A stretch of 64,000 bases of DNA from the NCBI GenBank assembly GCA_016081115.2, contig JABTTQ020002621.1, positions 434,001 to 498,000 of the forward strand, written 5' to 3'. Below, piece by piece: positions 32,218 to 42,351 of this stretch (within the stretch, counting starts at the first letter, position 1; each line of letters starts with the position of its first letter). This stretch comes from Rehmannia glutinosa. Taxonomy: Eukaryota; Streptophyta; Magnoliopsida; Lamiales; Orobanchaceae. The position numbers and the translations under genes are program-made. A model generated the notes under the pieces. The model searched no databases. It worked only from the letters and a program-made list of their open reading frames with translations, and was not told the origin of the DNA.

Positions 32218-33263
32218 TAATTTTTAATTGGCGAACTTTTGGTATTCTTCGACTAGTTAATTTTGAGTAGCTTGGTGACACTATACATTACGAGTGACAT
32301 TATACACAGCATTCGTTATTCTAACAATTAAATGAAACATCAAGCAAACGCAAAATTTCACATACATATTCTAACTAATAATATTATTTTTTTTCATATA
32401 CTTGTGGCAAAGTGAAAAACCAAAAAGAGATCATTCAATCAATATCAACAACATTTGTAATTATGAAATGGAAGATTATATTTGTGGACAGTATGTACAA
32501 GACACTAAAAATTGGGGTCCTTACTTGTAATGTCTAATTTCTTCTCCTGGAACACTTATTTATTGGCCAAGGTCTTGATCATGCGAAAACAACCACAAAT
32601 AATTATTAGGTTATAACAGAACAACTATGAACATTAACAGTAGTATCCAAGCCTAATATTTAAAATTTTGGTTGCGAAAAAAACAGAAAATCGATACTTG
32701 AATAATTTTAAAAAGTTGCGTAAAGTTCTTGAAAAACCAACAAACACCACGCAAGCATATGATATTTCAAAGGAATCGTAATAAATGAAGTTAATATACA
32801 AATGTGATACCGTCTTCACCAAGAACCCTAATTCGACACTCCTGCAAGGGTAGGGGCAACAAATGTAGCCTTTAATCACCAATATGAACAGAAAACGTGC
32901 AGCGTTCAACGACTAGAGGAGGCGAGAGCCCAGTCTATCTTTCAGCTACTTCAACAGAGAAATATGGGAACGAGGAATGAGTTCTGTGAAATCAAGGAAT
33001 ACGTTTGTATATTCGACGTAGAGAAGGGAGAGATGGTATAGGGTGATAATGGGAATATGAATTTAAGGGCAATAAGGTAATTCAATACTTGTTGGCTATT
33101 ACTATCTCTCTGAACCAAACAATTTAATCGACCACCATTGCATTCCAATAATCCAATCACTCAATCAAACACATTATTGGACCTTATTACATCCATGGGA
33201 TAAGGCCAATAAAGCTGGTGGGAAATAATCAAGCCCATTCCAAAGTTTGAACCAAACAAAGCC
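32218..33263. other. Harbinger right subterminal region
   Basis: No domain was recognised. A 91-residue minus frame (32634-32909) is AT-rich and not convincing. The last 200 bases lead into the right terminal inverted repeat and contain GGTGGGAAATAATC and CCATGGGATAAGG, loosely resembling the left subterminal GGGAGTGATATCACCC region. Confidence 0.35.
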
Positions 33264-33729
33264 TCATTGTAGTATCAATACAAAATGCAGCTGATAGATA
33301 TCATCCTTTATAATTCTTGTTCTTTATTCATTTATATTCATGACTGTAAATATCTTCAATTTTGCAGCCTTTGGATGTACTCTTTGGAAGTCTTTAAATA
33401 AACTTCTAGATTCTTTAGACAATAATTAACAAAAACAGTATCATCCCTTATAAGATTTTGTTCTTACTATCTTTTCACTATTATTATTTGAATACAATAT
33501 ATTTGGGATTTCTGCCCCAAATATTAGATTCTAAGGAGTTTAATGTTGGAATTTTCATGATTAATAATTCCTCATGTTAATTCCTTAAGACCATTCACAC
33601 CGTAATGGTGGTAAATAATACTTTAAAGATAATATTTTTAATTGTAGGATATATACAAAGGATCTTCTGCACAAAAACCATAATTCTCTCTTCGCTCTCT
33701 CCTCTAGCATTTAAGGACACCGTCCTTAT
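33264..33729. other. Flank right of the Harbinger element
   Basis: AT-rich sequence with no coding signal. The first bases, CATTGTAGTATCAATACAAA, resemble the R/U5 part of a Copia LTR, which would fit the displaced 3' LTR of the plus-strand Copia copy. The last 150 bases look like a pyrimidine-rich 5' leader of the DUF4283 ORF that follows. Confidence 0.35.
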
Positions 33730-35620
33730 GGCTGCTCATCCGACAAATTTTTCGGCAATGACATCTTTGGATTTATCATCTCTATGATGCCATCTTGTTC
33801 TCCGATTAATTTTGCATCTATGTGTCCGATTTCGTCTTCCTCTTTGGATCATGTTGAGCGGCTACTACCCTATGCCTCCCAACTTTTATTCGCTGCCACC
33901 AAAACTTCCTCCAACTCTCCTACAATGATCAAGGATATTCCCTTGTGGGCTTGCAACGGTCCCCACTAATTTGTTGCACCAACCACCCCTCTTTTGCCCC
34001 ATGGAGGTGGCGCTCCCCTCAAGCAGTTGGAAAAGATTGTTACTCCAACAACTTAGGTGATCACCCTCTTATCTTCTCCTATGGTGCCATGGTCCCAGGT
34101 GGTTGCGGTCCCCCCTGATGTGGTCCCTTCTCCATTAACTACCATTTCTTCTACTTCCTCTTCTGGGTTATCCCATGTTGTTGCTCCTGATCACTTGGTC
34201 GACAAGAATGCTATCCCACAAATTACTGGTAATCCCAAATCTTATTCTACTGGGGTTTCTGGTAAACTAAATTTTATCCCTGAGTCTGTTAAAAAAAGGA
34301 ATTATTACTCGGTTACTATTGATGAGCATATTAGCAAAGGGTTATTGAATTTGCATTTTCGCTAATTGAGAGTACGATTTTGGGTAAAGGAACTAAGCCT
34401 TGGGCATTGATGCCACTTCAAAAATGGCTTACGGAATTATGGAATATTACAATATTTGGCGATTAACTCCTATGGGTAAAGAATACTTTTGTCTAAAATT
34501 TTCTAATGTTGTGGATCGTTTTAGAGCTTAGGTTCGAGTTACTTGTCCGTTAACTGGGTTTTATTAAATTGTCCCCGTGGGTGCTCGACTTTAATCCATA
34601 CAAAGTTACTACGCTCATCGCTAGTGTTTGAGTGGATTTATGAACTTAATATTGAATATTGGCATCTGATTTCATTATGGGAATTGCGATAGCAATAGGG
34701 ACACGGTTCAAGTTGATGAACGTTCATTGAATGAATCTACGGGTCATTTTTTTGGAGTCTTGGTTGATATTGATATGTCTAAGCATCTTTAAGATTACAT
34801 AATGGTTGAGAGGATGGGTTATTGCTCATTTGTTTGTCTCGATTCACGAGAAATTGCGGAATGATGTGTTAATTGTTGCATTGCAGACATTCTTTGGCAT
34901 CCCGCCGGGTTGTGAGGCTTAATCCAACTACATAACCTATTGTTCGGCCTTCCTCTAGAGGGCGATCCGGGTTAAAAAGGTGTTTCAACTAGTTAATGTT
35001 CCACGGGATAAAGGCAATGATGTTGCCCCTAGGACGTTTGGGGCCTCCCTAACCCTGTTGGTGCCATTGTTGAGACAATGGTTCGTTCTCCTAGGCATGT
35101 TGATGCTTCCTCTCATGTTGTCGCTTTGGGGAATTATTTTGCTACTTTAGAGGATGAGAATAATTTAGTGGATGACAATGAGACTCTAAACAAAGCCATT
35201 GTTTCTAATTGTGGAAGACTATTCGATTACGACTTAAGGGCATGTCACCATCTTTGACTTCGCCTTCACCATTGACATATTTGGCTACTTTGGATACATA
35301 TTCAGAGGTGGATCACACCACATTGAATCATCGCATCTAGGGCTTGGTGAGTTTCAAAGCAATGTCTGCATCGGATCAAGACGGAAGGGTTGGTCCGATA
35401 TGGAGATGAAGAAGAACAATATAAATCGGAAACTTAAAAGACCTAGATGACTCCTCAACTACTCCGCTTGTCATTCACTCATGTGCTCCTCGGAAGCTAT
35501 GAAGACTATGGAAATTGTGGCTCGAGGATCTGAGCCGACATTCCACAAGATATATCGAGACCATCAAGACGATACTTGACCACGTGCAAAAACAACAAAT
35601 GACAATATCACTCGAAAATC
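33730..35620 (+). pseudogene. DUF4283-domain protein (retroelement ORF1-like), frameshifted
   Basis: DUF4283 is the RNA-binding-like domain of plant LINE ORF1 and related proteins. A start at 33730 (MAAHPTNFSAMTSLDLSS) is followed by a Ser/Pro-rich part; frame 34057-34365 ends with KLNFIPESVKKRNYYSVTID and EHISKGLLNLHFR. Across shifts come WNITIW-like, LTPMGKEYFCLKFSNVVDRF, ASVWVRIYELNIEYWHSDF-like and IAIGT...VDERSLNEST, FFGVLVDIDMSKHL, the C-terminal half of DUF4283. No zinc knuckle and no RT follow; a Thr/His-rich end fades out near 35620. From 34547 on it is duplicated at 55830. Confidence 0.65.
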
Positions 35621-35972
35621 CTTGAGACATAAACGCCCTTCACTTAAATTGCATTTTTAAGTTATTTTTGTTCGTTTTCCAAAATTTTGCATTGTTTTTC
35701 CTTTGCATCCCGATCGGCTTTGTGATGATCGGACATTTTCCTTTCTTTTTATATATTTCTATTTATTTAAAGAAAAAAAGGATCTTCTATTCTAAAAATG
35801 TGTTTCTATCTCATATTCTATCGCACGTATGATTTATCACAAAAACTCTGTCAGGACCATCTAACTGTCCGACTGTTAGATGGATCGACCCCGGACTCAG
35901 TGGCATTTCCGTAATATTTGCGGTGGTGTTTTAGTATTTTTCGGGGACCATCGATATTAACAATGGTCATTC

Positions 35973-36540
35973 GAAAAGTATTAGTCGTCCTTCTAAAAAG
36001 TATTAGCGATTCTTACGAAATGTATTAGTGGTTCCCTCAAGAGAATTTTTGTATTTCTCTTAAATATACTCCCGAAATATATTAGCGAGTCCTCAAAAAA
36101 GTATTAGTAGTTCCTCGAAAAAGTATTAGTAGTTCCTAGAGAGTACTTTAGTAGTTTCCGAATATAATTAAATTTTTCTCCCGAAATATATTAATGATCC
36201 TTACGAAAAGTATTAGTCGTCCTTCTAAAAAGTATTAGCGATTCTTCGAAATGTATTAGTAGTTCCCTCAAGAGTTTTTTATTATTTCTCATGAATATAC
36301 TCGAAATGTATTAGCGAGTCCTCAAAAAGATATTAGTAGTTCCTCGAAAAAGTATTAGTAGTTCCAAAAAGAGTATTTTAGTAATTTTCCTGAATATAAT
36401 TAAATTTTTTCTTAAATGTAATAGATGTCCATAGGAAAAGTATTAGTAGTTTTTCGAAAAAATATTAGTAATTTCTTATAGAGTATTTTAGTGGTGCTCT
36501 GCAAAGTATTAGTTTCCTTATAAAATGTATTAGTATTTCT
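35973..36540 (+). repeat. Higher-order tandem repeat of 'GTATTAG' units, period about 231 bp
   Basis: Short units of about 20-25 bases built on AAAGTATTAGTAGTTCCTCG repeat over 570 bases. They are organised into larger units: GAAAAGTATTAG landmarks at 35973, 36205 and 36435 give periods of 232 and 230. The third unit is partial. The same arrangement occurs in the right copy. Confidence 0.85.
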
Positions 36541-37671
36541 CGGTGATACTAATACTTGTATCATTTAGTATTTCGTCTCCAAATACTCTCCTACTACAAT
36601 ATTCATTTCAACTACAAGAAGAAAAAAAAGAGCAAATCTTCAACCTTTTGTTTTGTTTCATATCCTTAATGAAAAGACCCCACCCCACCACCGCCCGTAC
36701 TCTGCCCCTTCTCTGTCTTCTCCATAAAAGTTTTCTTTCCTTTTTATTTCCCCCCTTTTTTTTTTGCACGTAAATTTAGAATAACAAGATCTTTTCTGTA
36801 TTTTTATATTTTCTTTTTTGTTTTGTGAGTAGGCTGGTATTTTCCGGGATGGTGGAGCCACGGCCAGCGGGGCGGTGGAGGGGGAGAAAGGCGGCGGAGA
36901 GAGGAAACTGTGGAATTAAGCGGCGAAACAACATGGCAACAGAACATCCGTTTTTTTTTTTATTTTTTCGTGGATTCGGGTCAGGTCTGCGAGATGGGTA
37001 GGATATTTAGACCAATCTAACTGATCTAGATCCGTTAAACGGTCTGACAGGAGACTAGCCCATGCTTTATATGTGTATAAAAACTACCATCCGATTTTAA
37101 ACAAACTTCATATCCACCTTTCATATATATATACACACTACATTACTACAATACGTACTCTCGTAGCTTGGACAATGGCTTGTATTACAAACAAAATGTA
37201 ACTTTCTGTTGTTTGATATAGGCTGGCCCTTTGTCAATGGATGGTCCATGCATGTAGTTTCCTTCAATATCTTGCATAAGGAGAACTTTCAATCTATTCA
37301 CGCAATATGATATTCTTATTTTTGAACTGAATTTGGTGTCCATAAAAATGCTTGAAATTAATTGCAATCAATATTGAATTTTGAATGGAAATAACTAGCG
37401 ACCAAATTTCAGGACGACTTTCAATATATCACACAATATGATATTCTTATTCGTTCGTTGAATCTGGGGCCATAAAAATTCTTGAGACTGTTGAATTAAT
37501 AAATGATTAGATTTTGCGGAAATAAAGTAGCCACGTTAAATGTGATTACAGTGATTGTGTGGTTTGTCATTTAATTTGTTTATTAGAAAATAATGACAAA
37601 AAATTATTTTGGAAAAAAATAGAATGTGATCACTGGATGTGAAGATGAAAGTGCACGACAATAGTGGATGT
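36541..37671. other. Noncoding tail of the left 3.1-kb copy
   Basis: It contains pyrimidine-rich tracts (36680-36770), a short GC-rich stretch around GGAGCCACGG and GGCGGTGGAGGGGG (36850-36890), and a 60-residue minus frame at 37185-37367 (MQLISSIFMDTKFSSKIRIS...) that is identical in the right copy. I do not recognise that peptide; identity reflects the recent duplication rather than selection. Confidence 0.4.
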
Positions 37672-38186
37672 AATAATGTTTAGTGAAATTTTTATTAATA
37701 ATTGGAAAAGTGAAAGTAAATGAACAATATATATATTTGTAAGAAGAAAAGGTAATGATCATAATTGTAGTGATTTCTTTTTTTAACAAATTAGTAATTA
37801 GGTGTGATTAATGTAGAAAAGTAAAAGTAAGTAAATAGTATAGTTTTCAATATTGCACGAGCAATTCTAATATATATATATATATATATTGGGATTAGTT
37901 CAAATGAGACCAATCCTTTTTAGGTTAGTCCATAAAAACCTTATGGACTCTTGATTTAAAATTTTGGATGGTGTAGATCATTTTAGTTAATTTAGGCTTA
38001 TAAGGGTATAATTGTACTTTTATATTTAATCGTTTTGTTAATTGGGCCGGTTATTATCTATTTTTAAGGAAACATAATCCTACCTTTTCGATTTACCCGA
38101 TTTTTAGGGAAGAAAAATCATCAACTTCAATCGTTTTTTCAAAATTGATACTTCTTTCCGCCATATTTGTGAACAATCATTTTATT

Positions 38187-38632
38187 GTATACTTAGTTCG
38201 GTGGACTTGTATACTTAGTCATGTTATATTGTATATTTAGTTCGAGTTGATTTGTATACTTGGTTTAGTGGAATCATATTCTTAATTATATAAGTAGTTT
38301 AGTAAGTAATTTAGTTAATTTGTATACTTAATTACGTGGATTTGTATACTTAGTTCAATGGAATTGTATACTTAGTTATATAAGTAATTGGTGAAATTGT
38401 GTATTTAGTTGGTGTAATTGTATACTTAGTTAAAAGTTTACGTATACTTAGTAATATTATAATGTATAGTTAGTGCAATGTAATTGTATACTTAGTTAAA
38501 TTTTTCGTATACATAGTAATGTTTTCATGTACATGTAGTTTAGTGTAATTGTATACTCTTATTATTTGTTTTATATATACTTAGTAATGTTTTAATGTAT
38601 AGTTAGTTTAGTGTAATTGTATACTTTTCATT
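38187..38632. repeat. Minisatellite of 'TGTATACTTAGTT' units
   Basis: About 19 degenerate copies of TGTATACTTAGTT, spaced about 20-30 bases, some with TATAGTTAG or TATATTTAG variants. The average spacing is about 23 bases. Confidence 0.75.
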
Positions 38633-38708
38633 TAAGCATTTGCATGATTTTGTTGCCATATTTGAATAATTTGCGAGGTTCGAATGGGAAAGAGAGAAAG
38701 GGAAGGTG

Positions 38709-38770
38709 AATCGCTTGATCATGGGGCGTGATCAATACAAGATCACGCCCCTAATTTTTAGGAAGCGATT
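38709..38770. repeat. Strong two-part hairpin
   Basis: GGGGCGTGATC (38723-38733) and GATCACGCCCC (38741-38751) form a perfect 11-bp stem with a 7-base loop. Outside it AATCGCTT (38709-38716) pairs with AAGCGATT (38763-38770). It stands out by GC content in AT-rich DNA. Confidence 0.8.
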
Positions 38771-39059
38771 ACTATATATAATTTCTTTGGATCCCTATTT
38801 TACCCCTACAATGTATATTTTCATATGAAAAAGCGTGTAGATTTATTTAGATCTTGGCCATTGATTTATGTTTTTGATGTTGTAGATTTGGTCTATGGTC
38901 TTACCTAGGAGGGTGGTCTCAAAGGATCCTCCCTAAATATATATATATATATATTTGGGAGGTATCACGTTTAAGAACCCTTACCAGGAGGGTGGTCTCT
39001 GAGAATGAAACACATTTTCAGCATTTAATTAAAAAGAATGTAACAAATAATAGGAAAGT

Positions 39060-39470
39060 AATTATAAGAAAATGAAATCAACATGTTTTTGGATTAAATT
39101 GTATATTATATGGTAACTATCGAATTATGACAAATGGTAAGTAAATTGGTAGAATTGCTACGTGTGCACAAAGATTACAATCAAGTTATTTTAGGTAATG
39201 AATTTAACAATATTTTTTGGTCAAGACAATTTATTATGGTAAATTTAAATATATACCTTTCCAATTATAAGAAAATAAAATCAACACATTTTCTCGCATC
39301 TAATTGTGTAAATGGTAATCATTGAAGAGGACGAGTGGTAAGTAAATTGGTTGAAATTGTTATGCGGGCACATATATTACAATCAAGTTATTTTTGGTAT
39401 TATATCATTAATTAAGTCTCTTTTGGTCAAGATAATTTATTATGGTAAATTTCATATATATTTCAATTTT
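39060..39470. repeat. Tandem duplication with a period of about 203 bp
   Basis: AATTATAAGAAAAT(G/A)AAATCAACA occurs at about 39059 and 39262; GGTAAGTAAATTGGT occurs at 39135 and 39338; ATTACAATCAAGTTATTTT occurs at 39175 and 39378. The two units are diverged. A third partial resemblance (TTACAAGAAAATAAAATC) lies near 39835. Confidence 0.7.
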
Positions 39471-40020
39471 AAACATTGATCCGATTGAATTTGTATATAT
39501 GAATATAAATATCACTTATATACATAAACATTCCAAAAACAATTGCGGCATTAGGTGGGGCTTACGGAATTATATTTCATATATAGAATTATAGTAAAAC
39601 ACGTTATTAGCAAATATTGGTATAATTGGCAATTATTGAACATCGTTTGGCGATTATATCAATAAAAATAGTTTAATATAAATTAATCTATAATCTAGGC
39701 CAAATTTTATGTAATTATATTACTTGTATATGTATACATTCCCATCATATATGATACAAATCTTGATTTAAAAAAACTATCCGAAACTTTTGGCAGTCAT
39801 CACATAATAATGTAAAAAATAATTGCAAAGTAATTACAAGAAAATAAAATCTGCAAATAAGGTAACATCACGTTGCCAAATAAAAAACACTTTCCTTGAT
39901 TAATCTCATTATATAACCTATAAATACGAGTTGTAATTGAAGTAATTTATTTTTATCTGCATTTCGAAAACCTCTGTTCATCTTTCTCTGCAATTCAAGC
40001 AATGTGACACCAATGCTCAT
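39471..40020. other. AT-rich DNA, no gene recognised
   Basis: No open frame of note. A TATA-like CTATAAATAC at about 39917 lies 100 bases upstream of the OB-fold relic at 40022 and could be its old promoter. Confidence 0.3.
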
Positions 40021-40021
40021 A

Positions 40022-40160
40022 CTCATATTAGTATGATCAAGCATCTATGGATATGAAATTATGTCTGGTGTGTTTCTATGAAAAGATGACGTACAATGAC
40101 CAAACCAATATTGACAGCTTGGAGTACATTTTTCATGATGTTAAGGTTTATAATTTTTTT
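40022..40160 (+). pseudogene. OB-fold (DUF223/RPA1-like) exon relic
   Basis: The frame YDQASMDMKLCLVCFYEKMT then YNDQTNIDSLEYIFHDVKVY resembles the first OB-fold exon of plant RPA1-like DUF223 proteins (pattern: basic strand, short insert, SLE-x-IFHD). Such RPA-like genes are common in and near plant Helitrons. The exon ends at a possible GT donor (HD/VKV). No following exon was found. The similarity is short; an independent resemblance cannot be excluded. Confidence 0.4.
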
Positions 40161-41101
40161 TGTCATTACAATATTTAAATTCATTATATAATTACCTTAA
40201 ATTTCATAATGCATGACTATTAAATCTATGAGACTGTAAGAATATACAATATAAGAGTAAGCTTATTGAAGGCAACGTTTATGCCACAAAGGACTTCATC
40301 GTAGCTAATTAATAACACGACAAATAATCGATTATTTCAATGTGAAAAAAATACCAAATGCAAATTATAAAATGGTGTTACACAATACTAAAATTTAAAT
40401 AGGAAGAAAAATTATCAACGTAATGAAATTAAATTTTAATTCCGAGATTTCAAAAATGACACATAATTTTCTAATTTATGTAGATCTATTTCATGAAATC
40501 AGCTTAATTTAACTCCGTCTACAAATTCAAACATTACGCTTAGTTTACCTCCAGCAAGGGTTATGCAAGGTAGAAAGAATCACGATGAGAATCACATCCT
40601 ACATTCCAAAACAAAAAACGTGAATAAAAATAAATTTACAAGCATAATAAAATTATTTATAATAACAAAAAACTGAATTGCCTTAAAACTGAGATGTTAG
40701 CCTGACGGAGCCGTACATGGTCCAATACGGATCTTGGATATTTTATAATGTTCTACATTATATATTTGGTCCAAATTTCTGAAATATTAAATGGACACAA
40801 AAAAATCGTTGAATACAAAACCAAAAATTAAAACCTCTTTTGAGGTCGGAAAATAAATTCTGGTGAAATTTAGGGTTTGAGATAGCAGCTGAAGTGTGAA
40901 TTTTGTTTGAGATGAGGAAAATAACGTCTAAAATAAGGTTTTGATATAGCATCGAAATAGGGCCGACGGTTGACAGAAAAATTTTATCGGCGTGAGCGTT
41001 TGAACTAAAGATTGAGAGAATTAATGAGTTTTAGATGTAGAGAGAAAAGTAGGCGTAATTGATAAACCCTAATGTAGGTGTAATTTTTTATTTATTTAAG
41101 G
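40161..41101. other. AT-rich DNA, no gene recognised
   Basis: No domain. A 64-residue minus frame (40758-40952) is not convincing. A short GC-richer stretch near 40965-41000 has no annotation. Confidence 0.3.
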
Positions 41102-41103
41102 TA

Positions 41104-41323
41104 CTCCATCCGTCCCAAATATATAGTCCAGTTTAATAAGAAAAATATTGAAATCTATTTTATTTGATTTACTTTTATTTAATGAATAGTGTAGGTTATA
41201 AAATGCATATTAAATAGAGTTATATTAATAAAAATAGAAAAAGTACTATTAAATATAGAAATTGGACTATATATTTGGAATATCTCAAAAAGAAATAACG
41301 AACTATATATTTAGGACGGAAAG
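41104..41323. mobile_element. Stowaway-like (Tc1/mariner) MITE, 220 bp
   Basis: The left end is CTCCATCCGTCCCAAATATA and the right end, on the other strand, is CTTTCCGTCCTAAATATATA; both fit the Stowaway consensus CTCCCTCCGTCC. The element is flanked by TA on each side (41102-41103 and 41324-41325), the family's target duplication. An internal inverted copy of the terminal motif (TGGACTATATATTTGGA at about 41264) is also present. Confidence 0.88.
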
Positions 41324-41325
41324 TA

Positions 41326-41865
41326 TATTTTTAATCAGATCTTAATCCCTCATTTCCGCCTACGTGTCTCAAGCTTGTGAAATATAGTACATGTGTGATG
41401 CAAATCGTATACTTCATTGCAATATCGAATTTTGGAATCATTTTTTTAACTTAATAGATAGTTGGACCTTCATCTAAGTTGGTTAGGTAATGGGTCTAAA
41501 AGTTAGACAATTGGGTCGTTTAAAAGTTTTATAATCTTAATATAACTCATATTAATTAATATATGGGTTTCATAATCGGAAATTAAAAATCTAGATATTA
41601 ACTCACATACTATCTTAAAAATCGTGGTTAAATAAAAACTAATATAATAATTGAACAAAGTTATTCAAAGATAGAAAATATATCATATGAAAAACAGGAA
41701 AAAGAATCATTCAATTATTCTATCAAACCATTTTTTGGAATATTCTCATTGGTTCTCCTATATGGGTGTGTTGACATCTTGCTCATATTCATTATCAACG
41801 ATTTCTTTTTTATAAAAATCATCGGATAAAAAATTAGCTTTCAATCTAAAAAAATGAACCTGAGA
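41326..41865. other. AT-rich DNA, no gene recognised
   Basis: Only short frames with stops. Nothing recognisable. Confidence 0.3.
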
Positions 41866-42140
41866 TTATTGGCTCTTATCAAAGACTTAAATATGACAAA
41901 GACATAGTGGACTATGAAACTCTACCTTAGCAGAAGCCAACATCCAACGACAAAATACAAGTACGTGGTTTGGAGTGCATTTTCCCGATCTGAGGATAAT
42001 AATATACTTATATGTTTATTTATATGAATGCAATATTAATCAATTAGCTAATGCTAATTTTGACCTTAAATATCTCATTGTAGGGGGATCGAATACATCA
42101 GAAACACATGTCAAACAATATAGGAAGCAACTAACCGAAT
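41866..42140 (+). pseudogene. Second OB-fold (DUF223/RPA1-like) relic, two exon pieces
   Basis: Exon-like piece 1 carries LLALIKDLNMTKT then a stop and WTMKL, and in a neighbouring frame KPTSNDKIQVRGLECIFPD. After a gap ending TTGTAG (about 42084), GDRIHQKHMSNNIGSN follows, equivalent to the GDRIHA block of DUF223 exon 2. KPTSND...LECIFPD parallels YEKMTYND...LEYIFHD of the relic at 40022. It ends about 210 bases before a Helitron 3' terminus, as expected for a Helitron-borne RPA-like gene. Confidence 0.45.
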
Positions 42141-42261
42141 GACGTTTCAATACAACATATATGTAACATGATATAGAGATATATAGATATATTATAGAGT
42201 TTTATATTACATATATATTGTATATATGCATTCAATTTATATAATTGAATACAACACAATA

Positions 42262-42351
42262 CGTGCATCACACGGGTTAAAACTCTAGCATGTATTTATT
42301 TCATATAACCCAACACATTACATCACGTGCATCGCACGAGTCAAAAACTAG
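42262..42351 (+). mobile_element. Helitron 3' terminus, partly duplicated
   Basis: A hairpin CGTGC-ATC-GCACG (42326-42338) is followed by AGTCAAAAACTAG, ending in CTAG at 42348-42351, then T. This is the Helitron 3' layout (short GC hairpin about 10 bases before CTRR, insertion before T). A related end (CGTGCATCACACGGG...CTCTAG, 42262-42288) lies 63 bases upstream, so the terminus appears duplicated or nested. The element's 5' end is uncertain; it should lie to the left and include the OB-fold relic. Confidence 0.65.

Larger units (their letters stand above)
25886..33263 (+). mobile_element. PIF/Harbinger DNA transposon, about 7.4 kb
   Basis: The terminal inverted repeats are GGCTTCGTTTGGTT (25886) and, on the other strand from 33263, GGCTTTGTTTGGTT, 13 of 14 matching and typical of plant PIF/Harbinger ends. 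The flanks are TTA (25883-25885) and TCA (33264-33266), one mismatch from the family's 3-bp TTA/TAA duplication. Inside, on the plus strand, lie a HARBI1-type transposase relic and a Myb/SANT-like ORF, the two proteins such elements need. The right half (29750-33000) carries opposite-strand Myb-like and GRF zinc-finger exons. The element is longer than most intact family members, so an extra insertion inside is possible. Confidence 0.8.
34547..37671 (+). repeat. Left copy of a 3.1-kb duplication
   Basis: From CCGTTAACTGGG (34547) to CAATAGTGGATG (37670) this block matches 55830-58942 in the same orientation. It holds the second half of the DUF4283 ORF, the GTATTAG-type array and about 1 kb of noncoding sequence. 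The last 600 bases differ at only about three positions. Differences in the first 2.4 kb are mostly CAG/CTG versus CG and small indels. The left copy continues uninterrupted on both sides, into DUF4283 upstream and AT-rich DNA downstream. Confidence 0.9.
37889..38936. mobile_element. (TA)n-flanked non-autonomous element, about 1.05 kb
   Basis: The block lies between two (TA)n tracts (37870-37889 and 38936-38954). Its ends are imperfectly inverted: left TTGGGATTAG...TGAGACCAATCCT, right (other strand) TTAGGGAGG...TGAGACCACCCT. It has no coding capacity. Inside are a minisatellite (38187-38632) and a strong hairpin (38709-38770). Insertion into a (TA)n microsatellite fits elements that target such sites. 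A further short piece, GGAGGGTGGTCTC, recurs at 38987-38999 next to the right tract. The family is not identified. Confidence 0.4.

Noticed and set aside
37185..37367. 60-residue ORF identical in both duplication copies (also 58455-58637)
   Set aside because: Identity is explained by the recent duplication; the whole flanking region is equally similar and no domain is seen.
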